DNA of 59,608 nt from Planctomycetota bacterium (GTDB lineage Bacteria; Planctomycetota; Planctomycetia; Gemmatales; Gemmataceae), in contig JAIOPV010000070.1 of NCBI GenBank assembly GCA_021413735.1, positions 1-59,608 of the forward strand, read 5' to 3'. Under the pieces are notes generated by a model. The model did no database searches. It saw nothing but the letters and a program-made list of their open reading frames with translations, and was not told the DNA's origin. Below are positions 8,229-16,779 of the stretch, in pieces. The translations under genes and the position numbers were made by a program. Numbering within the stretch: the first letter of the stretch is position 1; every line of letters begins with the position of its first letter.

Positions 8229-9197
8229 TCACGGCTCGTGCCGACTGCGAAGGACCGCCAACACGACGGTCGCGATGGCCAACACTAGCCACAACACTTC
8301 CGGTGTGCGGGCAACCCAACGAATGAACTTTCCCGTCCGCTGACCGCGACGTTGGAGCAGTCGCCCTGTGCGAACCAGTTCGCGCAGGCGATCATGTTCG
8401 CGAATGAAGGCGAGTTCCGCACGTCGCCAATCCAACGACAATGCGCTCCGTTGTTCCGGCAGGAGTGTTCGAAATGTGGGCAACACGAAACGCTGCCGAA
8501 CCATCATGAGTGCCAGCGTTCCGGAGCCGCCAGTGTTCGCGATAACGCTCTCCAGTTGATCGACTAGCAGTTGCAGTTCACCAACCGCTTCGAGCAGCGT
8601 CAGCACTGCAGCCGGGCGAGCGAGCGGTTCATCTGGATCGACCAGCACAGGCTTGAGTTTCCGCCATGCGGCAAGCATCCGTCGCATCGCGGCGAGGCGA
8701 CCGAAGAGTTCGCGTCTTGTTCGAGGCTGCCAGTCAACAGCGGGAAGTGCAATCGGCTCCGCGACGATTGCGCGTTCTTCAATCGGCGAGGGTCTGGCTT
8801 GCGGCGTCACCGTGTTCGGCAGCATTCCGTAGGTGTCGGGGTTGAGATCCGGAGGCGGGCCAGCTTCAGGCGGCGCAAGTCCAGGTGCGAACGGAACAAC
8901 CAGGACATCGTCAGCGGGTGGTTCAGGCTCTTCCGTTTGCAATTCGGCATCGTGAGCGGCGCGAGCAACGGGATCGGTCAGGCAGATCAAAGCCTGCGCG
9001 AGTCGATTCATTCCCTCGGTGACGAGTTCGGGGTGAAGTAACTGGTGCATCCGAAGGCGATCCATCCTGGCGAGAACAAACGTCTCGACTTCGGCGGGAT
9101 CGCAGTGCCCAACTTCGAGGCTGAGGAGTGCGTAGTGATTAGGCGGCCACGGGCCGGGCGGCAAACCGAGCCACGACCGTAGCAACGCATAATCCAC
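8229..9197 (-). CDS. Tail-anchored protein with N-terminal J-like domain
   Basis: The frame is open to 9251, but the GTG at 9195-9197 has GGAG eight bases upstream and fits the domain start (322 aa). Residues about 5-80 read WLGLPPGPWPPNHYALL, then HPELVTEGMNRLAQALICLTDPVARAAHD. This is the planctomycete J-domain-like region; there is no HPD tripeptide, so it is unlikely to stimulate Hsp70. A Pro-rich linker follows, then a helical region. The C-terminus has one membrane segment (VLWLVLAIATVVLAVL) and a short RSRHEP tail, so it is probably tail-anchored facing the cytoplasm. It is divergent from the ABC exporter gene, with about 130 bases between them. Function unknown. Confidence 0.75.
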   Translation of the reverse strand: MDYALLRSWLGLPPGPWPPNHYALLSLEVGHCDPAEVETFVLARMDRLRMHQLLHPELVTEGMNRLAQALICLTDPVARAAHDAELQTEEPEPPADDVLVVPFAPGLAPPEAGPPPDLNPDTYGMLPNTVTPQARPSPIEERAIVAEPIALPAVDWQPRTRRELFGRLAAMRRMLAAWRKLKPVLVDPDEPLARPAAVLTLLEAVGELQLLVDQLESVIANTGGSGTLALMMVRQRFVLPTFRTLLPEQRSALSLDWRRAELAFIREHDRLRELVRTGRLLQRRGQRTGKFIRWVARTPEVLWLVLAIATVVLAVLRSRHEP

Positions 9198-9329
9198 GCA
9201 ATGAGCTCCGCATGTTGAAGACCTGGGGCAATCTTGGGTCTGAAACGCCACTCTGGCAAACCGGCTTGTTCGCGGAAGCCGGGCAGGTTATAAGCCCCTT
9301 CCCGAATGACCACGGACGGCCGAGGGGCA

Positions 9330-11483
9330 ATGCGCAACTTCCTGCGAATCCTGAAATACTCCTGGCCCTACCGCTTCCGGTTGGTGGCCTCGATCTGTTG
9401 TGCGCTGATGGTCGCGGCTCTCTGGAGCCTGAACCTCTCCGCGATCTACCCCGTACTCAAGATTCTCAGTTCGGGCGAGAACCTTCAACAGTGGATCGAC
9501 CACGAAATCGAGAGCTATCAGGGACAACTCGACGATAAAGCGCGGCTCAAGCGGCTCGACGAACTGCACTCCATCCTCAAAGAAATTGAGCAGAATCCGA
9601 ACAAGCTGCAAACGGAAACCATCGAGCGAAAGTCGACCGAGGAACTCGCCAAACTCGAAGGCGAACGGAGCAACCTCGCGACTTGGGTGTATCGCTGTCA
9701 GTGGCTCAAGGCGAAAGTCATTCGCCATTTACCGGAGGACCGCTTCCAGACGTTCGTCTGGCTGCTGGTGGTGGTCATCGTTGGCCTCATGTTCAAAGGG
9801 GTCTTCGAGTTCTTGCACGAAACGCTCGTGGGCAGCGTCACAAATCACACGCTCTTCGATCTCCGAAACGGCTTCTTCCGTCGGGCGCTACATCAAGACG
9901 TTCGGCAACTCGCGCAGACTGGCACCGCCGAACTGATGGCCCGATTCACGAACGACACGGAACAGGTCGGCACGGGGCTGAAGGTTCTGTTTGGGAAACT
10001 CGTCGGCGAACCGCTCAAGGCAATCGGCTGCTTCGTCGCCGCGTGCTGCATCAACTGGCAGCTCACGCTTGTATTCGTGCTGGTCGTGCCGCTCACGATT
10101 GTTGCCGTGGTCCGCGTCAGCAAGTTGATGCGGAAGGCGGCCCGGAAAGTTCTCGAACGCATGTCGGCGATGTACAAGGTTGTCCGCGAAACCTTCGACG
10201 GCGCACGAGCCGTGAAGGGATTCACCCGCGAACCGTATCAACGCCGACGGTTCAAATCCGCAAGCCGGGAGTTTATGCGGAAGGCCATGCGGATGATCTA
10301 CATCGACGCGGCAACGGGGCCGATCATCGAAGTGCTGGTCGTAACGGCTATCAGTCTGGCGCTCGCGGCAGGAACGTATCTGGTTGTGAGTGGCAACACG
10401 CACATCCTCGGTTTCCGCATGACGAATCAGCCGTTGGAGTTCGCCACGCTGCTGCAACTGTACGCATTCCTCGCGGCAACGGCCGACCCCGTTCGCCGGC
10501 TGACGAGCGTTTACACGAAGATTCAGGTTGGTGAAGCGGCCGCGAATCGCATCTTCGAGTTGTACGACCGTATGCCGGCTGTAACCGCCAACCCAGACGG
10601 CCCGCGACTGTTCGAGATGCGCAACGAGAAGGCGATCGCACGCGAAGCGGCTCGCCAAGAACTTCAGGAATCACTCGGCAGGCAGCCACGGTCGGAGGAA
10701 CTTGCGGCGAAGCTCGGCACGCCACTGACACAACTCGACACCTACATCGAGTTCCGAAATGTGTGCTTCTCGTATGACCCCACGCAAGAGCGGCCGACGT
10801 TGGGAAACGTCAGCTTGACGGTGAAGGCCGGCGAAACGATTGCGATTGTCGGCGGCAACGGCTGCGGGAAGACGACGCTTCTCGGAATGCTGTTGCGCTT
10901 CTACGATCCCGATTCGGGTGCGGTCTTGATTGATGGCGTGAACTTGCGAGTGGCACATCTGCGTTCGCTGCGCAAGATGATCGGATTGGTCACGCAGGAT
11001 ACGCAATTCTTCGACGGCACAGTGTTCGAGAACATCGCGTTTGGGAAGCGTGGAGCGACTCGCGAAGAGGTGATGGAAGCCGCGAAGAAAGCACATGCTC
11101 ACGACTTCATCGCGGCGAAACCCGAAGGCTACGACACGCCGATGGGCGAAGGCGGCGGGATCCAGTTGTCGGGCGGCGAGAAGCAGAAGATCGCCTTGGC
11201 TCGTGCGATTCTGCGCGACCCGAGCATCCTGATTCTGGACGAGTTCACGAGCCAGATCGACACGGCGAGCGAGACTGACATTCACACGGTGCTGAAGGAA
11301 TTCGTGAAGGGTCGCACGGTGTTTCTGATTACCCACAAGTTGCACACCCTGGAGATCGCGAATCGCATCGTGGTGATGGACGCCGGGTTGGTCGTGGACA
11401 TCGGCACGCACGCCGAACTGATCGCCCGCTGTTCGCTCTACCAGCGATTGTGCGATCCCACATCCGCCCGGAAGGCCGCGTGA
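9330..11483 (+). CDS. ABC exporter, fused permease and ATPase (MsbA-type)
   Basis: An ATG at 9306 is possible, but the ATG at 9330 has GAGGGG directly upstream and gives MRNFLRILKYSWPYR, a typical exporter start (717 aa). The transmembrane half spans residues about 1-400; a charged coiled insertion sits between helices 1 and 2 (about residues 45-120). The nucleotide-binding half has Walker A GGNGCGKT near 508, Q-loop TQDTQ, signature LSGGE near 612, Walker B ILILDE near 634 and the H-loop THK. All catalytic residues are present, so it should be active. It is first of four overlapping genes with two glycosyltransferases, suggesting export of a lipid or glycan; the substrate is inferred only. 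Confidence 0.92.
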   Translation: MRNFLRILKYSWPYRFRLVASICCALMVAALWSLNLSAIYPVLKILSSGENLQQWIDHEIESYQGQLDDKARLKRLDELHSILKEIEQNPNKLQTETIERKSTEELAKLEGERSNLATWVYRCQWLKAKVIRHLPEDRFQTFVWLLVVVIVGLMFKGVFEFLHETLVGSVTNHTLFDLRNGFFRRALHQDVRQLAQTGTAELMARFTNDTEQVGTGLKVLFGKLVGEPLKAIGCFVAACCINWQLTLVFVLVVPLTIVAVVRVSKLMRKAARKVLERMSAMYKVVRETFDGARAVKGFTREPYQRRRFKSASREFMRKAMRMIYIDAATGPIIEVLVVTAISLALAAGTYLVVSGNTHILGFRMTNQPLEFATLLQLYAFLAATADPVRRLTSVYTKIQVGEAAANRIFELYDRMPAVTANPDGPRLFEMRNEKAIAREAARQELQESLGRQPRSEELAAKLGTPLTQLDTYIEFRNVCFSYDPTQERPTLGNVSLTVKAGETIAIVGGNGCGKTTLLGMLLRFYDPDSGAVLIDGVNLRVAHLRSLRKMIGLVTQDTQFFDGTVFENIAFGKRGATREEVMEAAKKAHAHDFIAAKPEGYDTPMGEGGGIQLSGGEKQKIALARAILRDPSILILDEFTSQIDTASETDIHTVLKEFVKGRTVFLITHKLHTLEIANRIVVMDAGLVVDIGTHAELIARCSLYQRLCDPTSARKAA

Positions 11484-13132
11484 TGGCTACGGTTCTCGCT
11501 CCCCTTCCGCCGGAGTTGCCCAGCCCGCGGGCAGGCTCCGCGACTGGGCAGATCGCGGCTACGCAAATTCCGTGGCCGCGTCTCCTTGTCTCCGTGTCTC
11601 CTTATCTCCTTGTCTCGCTGCTCTTCTTCGCTCAACTCGGGCACCGCGATCTTTACAGCAGCCACGAAGCGCGTGCGGCACAGAACGCACAGCGGATGCT
11701 CGACACCGGCGAATGGGGACTTCCCGTTCTGTTCGACGGTCGCGCTGACCTTCAGAAGCCGCCCGCGTTTTACTGGGCCGCTGCTGCGGTCGGTTGGCTG
11801 AATGGCGGTGTCGTGAGCGAATGGGCTGTGCGGTTTCCGTCGGCGCTCGCGGGGCTGATTTGCGTGCTACTCGTGTCGGCGTTTCTGCGAATGGAAGGCA
11901 AACCGACAGCTGCGTTCGTGGCTGCAATCGGACTGGCGACAGCGAATCACTTCACGGGAATCAGTCGCACCGCTCGGATCGACGTGCCGCTGACGTGTGC
12001 GGTGTTGGTGTCGCTGTTGGCGTTCTATCGGGGTTGCACGAAGAAACCTAACCCCCCAACCCCCTTCCCTAAGAAGGAAGGGGGAGCAGGAGAGCAGACA
12101 GGTTTTAGCCCCTCTCCCCTTGGGGGAGGGGTTGGGGAGGGGTTCTCCTCCCTCGTGTGGCATCTCCTCTCGGCAATCGCGGCTGGAATCGCGGTCTTGC
12201 TGAAAGGCCCGGTCGCGCTTGCGTTGATCGGTCCCGCTGCGGTCGTTTGGCTGCTCATCGAACGCAGGCACACTGCCGTTCGGCTGCCGCTGATTTCCGC
12301 GTTGCTCGGTCCCGTGATCGTCGCAGCGGTGGCGATGCCGTGGTTCATGTGGGTGAACAGCACCACCGACGGCGAGTTCTTCCGCGTGTTCTTCTGGCAC
12401 CACACCATCGCACGCTACACCGGTTCGTCGCCGTTGTTGGCCACGCATCCCGCGTGGTACTACATCCCACGATTCGCCGTCGATTTCCTGCCGTGGACGC
12501 CTGCGCTGCTCGGCCTTGGCGTGTGGGCGTTTCGCTCGGGCTACTGGCGACTCGATGCAGCATTCCGCTTCGGGCTGATCTCGTTCGTCGTGATGGTTAC
12601 GGTGCTTTCCACGGCGAAGTTCAAGCGTGCGGATTACCTGCTGCCTGCGTTCCCGTTTGCTGCGATCGCTGTGGGTTGTGTTGCCGAGGGCTGGCTCGCA
12701 ACGCGAATGCGTGCCCGCACTGTGAAGCTCGCGGAGTGGACATTCGGCGGAATCGTCGCGGCGATGTGCATTGCGTGGGTGGTGATGGCAGTGGTCGTGG
12801 AGCCGCGTGAACAGGCTCGCGAAGAGAAGCGACGGTTCGCGGAAATGATCCGTTCGCACGCGCCTGCACCGACGATGATTCTTCAGTTTCGCATGGAGTC
12901 ACATCTTCTTTCCTACCATCTCGGTAGGCCGGTCCATACCTTTGTCGAGTGGGGGGAACTGAACGAGTTGCTGGCCGTGCCCGGTCCGCACTTCGTGGTC
13001 ATGCCGCCGGAGTATGTCTATCCCGCGGGCGAAATCGCCACGAGCCGAAAGCTCGTCGTGATTGGCCGACTGGAAGAGTACACTGAAGGCAAGCCCGCTC
13101 GCCCCCTGGTATTCCTGCGGACCGCGGACTAA
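11483..13132 (+). CDS. GT83/ArnT-like membrane glycosyltransferase carrying an in-frame repeat insertion
   Basis: The ATG at 11483 overlaps the ABC gene stop (TGATG). The 549-aa protein has about ten hydrophobic segments and the GT39/GT83 pattern: a first-loop LYSSHEARAAQNAQRML acidic-motif region, RADLQKPPAFYW, GISRTARIDVPLT and VLLKGPVAL. Members transfer sugars from polyprenyl-phosphate donors at the outer face of the inner membrane. Residues about 188-221 (NPPTPFPKKEGGAG...SPSPLGGGVGEGF) are encoded by a palindromic repeat that also occurs just after this gene. It lies in a loop between two hydrophobic segments and keeps the frame. Whether activity survives is unknown. Confidence 0.88.
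   Translation: MATVLAPLPPELPSPRAGSATGQIAATQIPWPRLLVSVSPYLLVSLLFFAQLGHRDLYSSHEARAAQNAQRMLDTGEWGLPVLFDGRADLQKPPAFYWAAAAVGWLNGGVVSEWAVRFPSALAGLICVLLVSAFLRMEGKPTAAFVAAIGLATANHFTGISRTARIDVPLTCAVLVSLLAFYRGCTKKPNPPTPFPKKEGGAGEQTGFSPSPLGGGVGEGFSSLVWHLLSAIAAGIAVLLKGPVALALIGPAAVVWLLIERRHTAVRLPLISALLGPVIVAAVAMPWFMWVNSTTDGEFFRVFFWHHTIARYTGSSPLLATHPAWYYIPRFAVDFLPWTPALLGLGVWAFRSGYWRLDAAFRFGLISFVVMVTVLSTAKFKRADYLLPAFPFAAIAVGCVAEGWLATRMRARTVKLAEWTFGGIVAAMCIAWVVMAVVVEPREQAREEKRRFAEMIRSHAPAPTMILQFRMESHLLSYHLGRPVHTFVEWGELNELLAVPGPHFVVMPPEYVYPAGEIATSRKLVVIGRLEEYTEGKPARPLVFLRTAD
12045..12144 (+). repeat. Palindromic dispersed repeat, copy A (inside coding sequence)
   Basis: The roughly 100-base element begins AACCTAACCCCCCAACCCCC and consists of two imperfect hairpins: CCCCCTTCCCTAAGAAGGAAGGGGG, and CCCCTCTCCCCTTGGGGGAGGGG followed by TTGGGGAGGGGTT. 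It is read through in frame by the GT83-like gene. A second, inverted copy lies at 13138-13231. Confidence 0.85.
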
Positions 13133-13137
13133 AGCAA

Positions 13138-13231
13138 TAAACCCCTCCCCAACCCCTCCCCTAAGAGGAGAGGGGCTAAATCTTGCTCCCCCTTCCTTCT
13201 TAGGGAAGGGGGTTGGGGGGTTAGGTTCTTC
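13138..13231 (-). repeat. Palindromic dispersed repeat, copy B (intergenic, inverted)
   Basis: The reverse complement starts AACCTAACCCCCCAACCCCC and follows copy A through both hairpins, with a shorter middle. It fills the gap between the GT83-like stop (13132) and the GT2 start (13235). It therefore forms the immediate 5' leader of the GT2 gene and could hide or replace its ribosome binding site. Confidence 0.85.
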
Positions 13232-13234
13232 AAC

Positions 13235-14077
13235 ATGAGCAAACCACTCGACGCCGTGACGGTCGTGATCCCGGTTCACAACGTGGCCGACCGCCTCGAC
13301 AGAATCGCAGGCTGGCGACTCACGATGGAGAAGTCGTCTGGCCGTGGCTTCGAGATCATCGTTGTCGATGATGGCAGCACCGACGACACTTCCGGCCAGC
13401 TCGCCAAGAAAGAACCGCGTACACGCATCCTTCGCCACGACACGCGAAAGGGTTTCGGGGCGTGCCTGCGAACGGCGCTTCCAGAAGCCAAGCATCCGCT
13501 GTTCTTCTACACTGCTCTCGACTACCCATACACGCCGTCCGACGTCCGCCCGTTCTTCGATCGCATCGAATTGAAAGACGAGTTCCTCGGCAAGACAGCC
13601 GACCTCATCAGCGGGTGCCGAACAGGACTGCCGACGCCGCTGCTGCCGCAAGTGACGAACCTCGTCTGGCGATACTTCTGGCGAGTCTTTGCGGGGATGC
13701 CGATCCCGAACGCGTCGCCGTGGCACGGCTGGAGCGAGTTCTGGTATCGCACTCGCGTGAGCTGGATTTACGGCGTGCCACTGACCGACGTGAACAGTTG
13801 CTTCAAGCTGTTCCGCACCGCGTTCCTGCGACGCTTCCCGATACAATCCGATGGTGACTTCGTTCACACGGAACTCGTGGCGAAGGCGACGTTCCTCACG
13901 TCGATCATGGACGAAGTGCCGCTGACGCCGAAGCCCGATCCGGTGCCCGCGATTGGCAGCATTTCGGCCGATAGTCGGCGTGTGTTTCGCCATCCTCAAT
14001 TCGCGATACCGACTCCGCAGACTCCGGTCGTAGAAACTCCGGTCTCGCCAACACCAGCACCAGTCCCTTTATCATGA
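13235..14077 (+). CDS. GT2-family glycosyltransferase
   Basis: The 280-aa protein begins with the GT-A fold core: VTVVIPVHNVADRLDRI, then FEIIVVDDGSTDDT, where the DDGS motif binds the nucleotide sugar and metal. Later motifs are LRHDTRKGFGACLRTAL and LTDVNSCFKLFRTAFLRRF, typical of dolichyl/polyprenyl-phosphate-sugar synthase-like GT2 enzymes. No membrane segment is seen; the C-terminus is Pro/Thr-rich and probably disordered. Such enzymes make the lipid-linked sugar used by GT39/GT83 proteins, which fits the upstream neighbour. The gene overlaps the following DUF6513 gene by ATGA. No clear ribosome binding site is present because repeat copy B abuts the start. Confidence 0.9.
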   Translation: MSKPLDAVTVVIPVHNVADRLDRIAGWRLTMEKSSGRGFEIIVVDDGSTDDTSGQLAKKEPRTRILRHDTRKGFGACLRTALPEAKHPLFFYTALDYPYTPSDVRPFFDRIELKDEFLGKTADLISGCRTGLPTPLLPQVTNLVWRYFWRVFAGMPIPNASPWHGWSEFWYRTRVSWIYGVPLTDVNSCFKLFRTAFLRRFPIQSDGDFVHTELVAKATFLTSIMDEVPLTPKPDPVPAIGSISADSRRVFRHPQFAIPTPQTPVVETPVSPTPAPVPLS

Positions 14078-15465
14078 TGGCCGACCGACCACGCTTCCTG
14101 TTCGTCACGGGGAAGCTGGCCGAGCCGGCCCTGCGACGTGTGCTCGCCGACCTCGCGCCGCGTGCCGGCTTCGATGCCGATGTTGCCGTGCTGAACATCA
14201 CAGTCGCGGCGCTCATGACGTCAAACTGGGTCGCTCGCCATCTGCCGCCCGACATTACCGCCGACCGTCTCATCTTGCCCGGGTTCTGTCGCGGCGACAT
14301 CACCGAAGTGACTCACGTTTCAGGCGTCGCCAGCGAGTTGGGGCCGAAGGATCTCCGCGATCTGCCGGAATTCTTCGGCAAGAAGTCCGGCCCGCCGCCG
14401 GGCTACGGCACATTCGACATCGAAATTCTCGCCGAGATCAACCACGCTCCGTCGAAGTCGCACGACGCGATTCTTGCCGAGGCACGCCGCTACCGCGAAG
14501 GCGGTGCCGACCTCATCGACATCGGCTGCGATCCCGGAGGAACGTGGACTGGCGTCGGTGATGTCGTGCGGCTGTTGAAAGCGGATGGCTTCCGCGTCTC
14601 CATCGACAGCTTCAATCCGAACGAAGTGGAAGCGGCCCTCGAAGCGGGTGCCGAGTTGGTGCTGAGCGTCAACAGCACGAACGTCGAAGACGCTCGCCGC
14701 TGGCACGCGAAATTTCCCGCCGTCGAAGTCGTCGCAATCCCGGACACTCCGAACGATCTCGACTGCCTCTCTCGTACCGTGGAAGTGCTGCGAGACATAG
14801 GCGTCAAGTATCGGCTCGACCCGATCCTCGAACCGATTGGTTTCGGGTTCGCAGCGTCACTAGGTCGTTATCTCGAAACTCGCCGACGCTTCCCCGATGC
14901 CGAGATCATGATGGGCATCGGCAACCTCACAGAACTGACCGACGCCGACACCGCTGGGGTGAACGTGATCCTCGCGGGGTTCTGCCAGGAAATCGGCGTG
15001 CGAAGCGTGCTCACGACGCAGGTGATTAACTGGGCACGCTCGGCGGTTCGCGAATTCGATCTGGCGCGTCGGCTCGTCTATCACGCGATCAAGGAGAAGG
15101 TACTGCCGAAGCGACTGGAGCCGGGGTTGGTGCTGCTTCGCGATCCCAAGTTATCGGAAATGGGCGAGGAGGGTTTGCGTGAACTGGCATCTCGCGTCAC
15201 GGATCGGAACTATCGCATCTTCGCGGAACGCGGCGAGGTTCACATCTTCAACGGCAGCGTTTACCTGCACGGCCCCGATCCGTTTGTGCTGTTCGCGGAG
15301 ATGATCGCGTCCGATGCGAAGCTCGACGCCTCGCATGCGTTCTATCTCGGCTATGAGTGTGCGAAGGCAGTCACGGCGCTGACTCTGGGCAAGAACTACA
15401 CGCAGGATCAGGCATTGCGATGGGGCTTCCTCACGATCCCGGAAACGAGCCACCGCGACAGTTGA
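14074..15465 (+). CDS. DUF6513 / dihydropteroate synthase-like protein (H4MPT-linked)
   Basis: The 463-aa protein has an N-terminal DUF6513 segment (FLFVTGKLAEPALRRVL, then LPPDITADRLILPGFCRGD) and a dihydropteroate-synthase-like TIM barrel from about residue 130. The barrel shows EARRYREGGADLIDIGCDPGG, FRVSIDSFNP, and LDPILEPIGFGF. The C-terminal part has ELASRVTDRNYRIFAE and GPDPFVLFAEM. Related proteins occur in methylotrophs and planctomycetes beside genes for tetrahydromethanopterin-dependent C1 metabolism, where a pterin-binding role is inferred. It starts at an ATGA overlap with the GT2 gene, the last of the operon. No other H4MPT gene is visible here. Confidence 0.88.
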   Translation: MMADRPRFLFVTGKLAEPALRRVLADLAPRAGFDADVAVLNITVAALMTSNWVARHLPPDITADRLILPGFCRGDITEVTHVSGVASELGPKDLRDLPEFFGKKSGPPPGYGTFDIEILAEINHAPSKSHDAILAEARRYREGGADLIDIGCDPGGTWTGVGDVVRLLKADGFRVSIDSFNPNEVEAALEAGAELVLSVNSTNVEDARRWHAKFPAVEVVAIPDTPNDLDCLSRTVEVLRDIGVKYRLDPILEPIGFGFAASLGRYLETRRRFPDAEIMMGIGNLTELTDADTAGVNVILAGFCQEIGVRSVLTTQVINWARSAVREFDLARRLVYHAIKEKVLPKRLEPGLVLLRDPKLSEMGEEGLRELASRVTDRNYRIFAERGEVHIFNGSVYLHGPDPFVLFAEMIASDAKLDASHAFYLGYECAKAVTALTLGKNYTQDQALRWGFLTIPETSHRDS

Positions 15466-15580
15466 GAGTGCTACGCCGCAAGCGGCTTTGGCGTGAATAC
15501 GCGCTTCCCCTGCGACGTCTACCCTCGTACCCTATTTTCAGCGGCTTCCGAACTCATCACATTTCCCGAGGAACCCACCA

Positions 15581-16714
15581 ATGCGTCTGCTATGTGCCGC
15601 TGCGGTGTCTCTTGCTCTCGGTCTGTTCGTCAGCTACGCAGGCGACGACAAACCCAATCGACCCGCGAAACTCACCGCCCTGAAGAAGAAGTACGACGAC
15701 GAACTCAAGGAGTTCAAAGATCGGCTCAAGAAAGCAACCGACCCCGGCGAAGCGAAAGGCATCCAGGCTGAGATTCGCGAACTCGTCGCAATCACCGCCG
15801 AACGCGCTCTCGCCATCGCCAAGGAAGACCCCAAGGACGACACCGGATTCGCCGCTGCTGAGTTCATCGTGAAGGCCGCAGGCGCAAACAATGCCAACGG
15901 CATCAAGGAAGTCGATTCGGTCATTGAGTTGCTCGCTGAACACCACGCGGCCAATCCGAAAATGAAAGAGATGCTCGTTCCGGTGATGCGGGCCGGCCCC
16001 GCTGGCGACAAGCTCCTCCTCGCCGTCAGCGAGAAGTCCACGGACAAAGAGACCAAGGGTTTGGCGCTGTTCATCCGTGGTTTCAAAACCGCTCGCAATG
16101 CCGAGGAAGAAGACGACGACAAGGAACTAGCGGCAGGCATTGCCAAGGCCACCGAACTTCTCGAAAAGGCCGCGGCCGAAGCTCCCGACGCGAAGGTCGG
16201 CAACAGCGGTAAGACGGTCGGCGAGATGGCCAAGAAGGAGATCGCGGGGCTGAAGAGCATCGTCATCGTTGCGATCGGCAAGCCGGCTCCGGAAGTCGAG
16301 TCGGTCACGCTCGAAGGTAAGAAGGTCAAGCTCTCCGACTACAAGGGCAAGGTCGTGCTGCTGGACATCTGGGCGACGTGGTGCCCGCCATGCCGAAAGA
16401 TGATTCCGCACGAACGCGACCTGGTGAAGAGCATGAAAGACAAGCCGTTCGTGCTCATCAGCGCGAGCGCAGACGACAAGAAGGAAACGCTTGAAAAGTT
16501 CATCGAGAAGGAACCAATGCCGTGGGTCCACTGGTGGGACGAAGGGGCCGAGAGCCCGGTTCTGAAGGCGTACCGCGTTCGTGCGTTCCCGAGTCTGTTC
16601 CTGATCGACCACAGCGGCATCGTCCGCGAGAAGTGGGTTGGTGATCCAGGTAGCGAGAAGATTGACAAGGCCGTTGAGGATCTGGTAAAGGAGGCCGTGA
16701 AAGCCAAGGGTTGA
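15581..16714 (+). CDS. TlpA-like secreted thioredoxin-family protein (paralogue 1)
   Basis: The 377-aa protein has a signal peptide (MRLLCAAAVSLALGLFVSYA). A helical, Lys/Glu-rich N-terminal half (residues about 25-220) precedes a thioredoxin-fold domain from about 225. That domain has the entry strand GKPAPEVESVTLEGKKVKLSDYKGKVVLLDIWATWCPPC, given here in part, with redox cysteines C268 and C271 in WCPPC. The later cis-Pro region reads VRAFPSLFLID. TlpA/ResA proteins reduce disulfides or assist cytochrome c maturation in the periplasm. A strong terminator follows at 16724. The adjacent gene is a paralogue, so the pair arose by tandem duplication. Confidence 0.92.
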   Translation: MRLLCAAAVSLALGLFVSYAGDDKPNRPAKLTALKKKYDDELKEFKDRLKKATDPGEAKGIQAEIRELVAITAERALAIAKEDPKDDTGFAAAEFIVKAAGANNANGIKEVDSVIELLAEHHAANPKMKEMLVPVMRAGPAGDKLLLAVSEKSTDKETKGLALFIRGFKTARNAEEEDDDKELAAGIAKATELLEKAAAEAPDAKVGNSGKTVGEMAKKEIAGLKSIVIVAIGKPAPEVESVTLEGKKVKLSDYKGKVVLLDIWATWCPPCRKMIPHERDLVKSMKDKPFVLISASADDKKETLEKFIEKEPMPWVHWWDEGAESPVLKAYRVRAFPSLFLIDHSGIVREKWVGDPGSEKIDKAVEDLVKEAVKAKG

Positions 16715-16723
16715 GCCCTGCCG

Positions 16724-16760
16724 ATGCCCACTCACGCAAATGAGTGGGCATTTTCTTTTT
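16724..16760 (+). terminator. Rho-independent terminator between the two TlpA-like genes
   Basis: Perfect 11-bp stem ATGCCCACTCA / TGAGTGGGCAT with loop CGCAAA, followed by TTTCTTTTT. It begins 10 bases after the stop of the first gene. It separates transcription of the paralogues, although the second start is only 20 bases downstream. Confidence 0.88.
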
Positions 16761-16779
16761 CCCAATCACTGAGGTTCTT

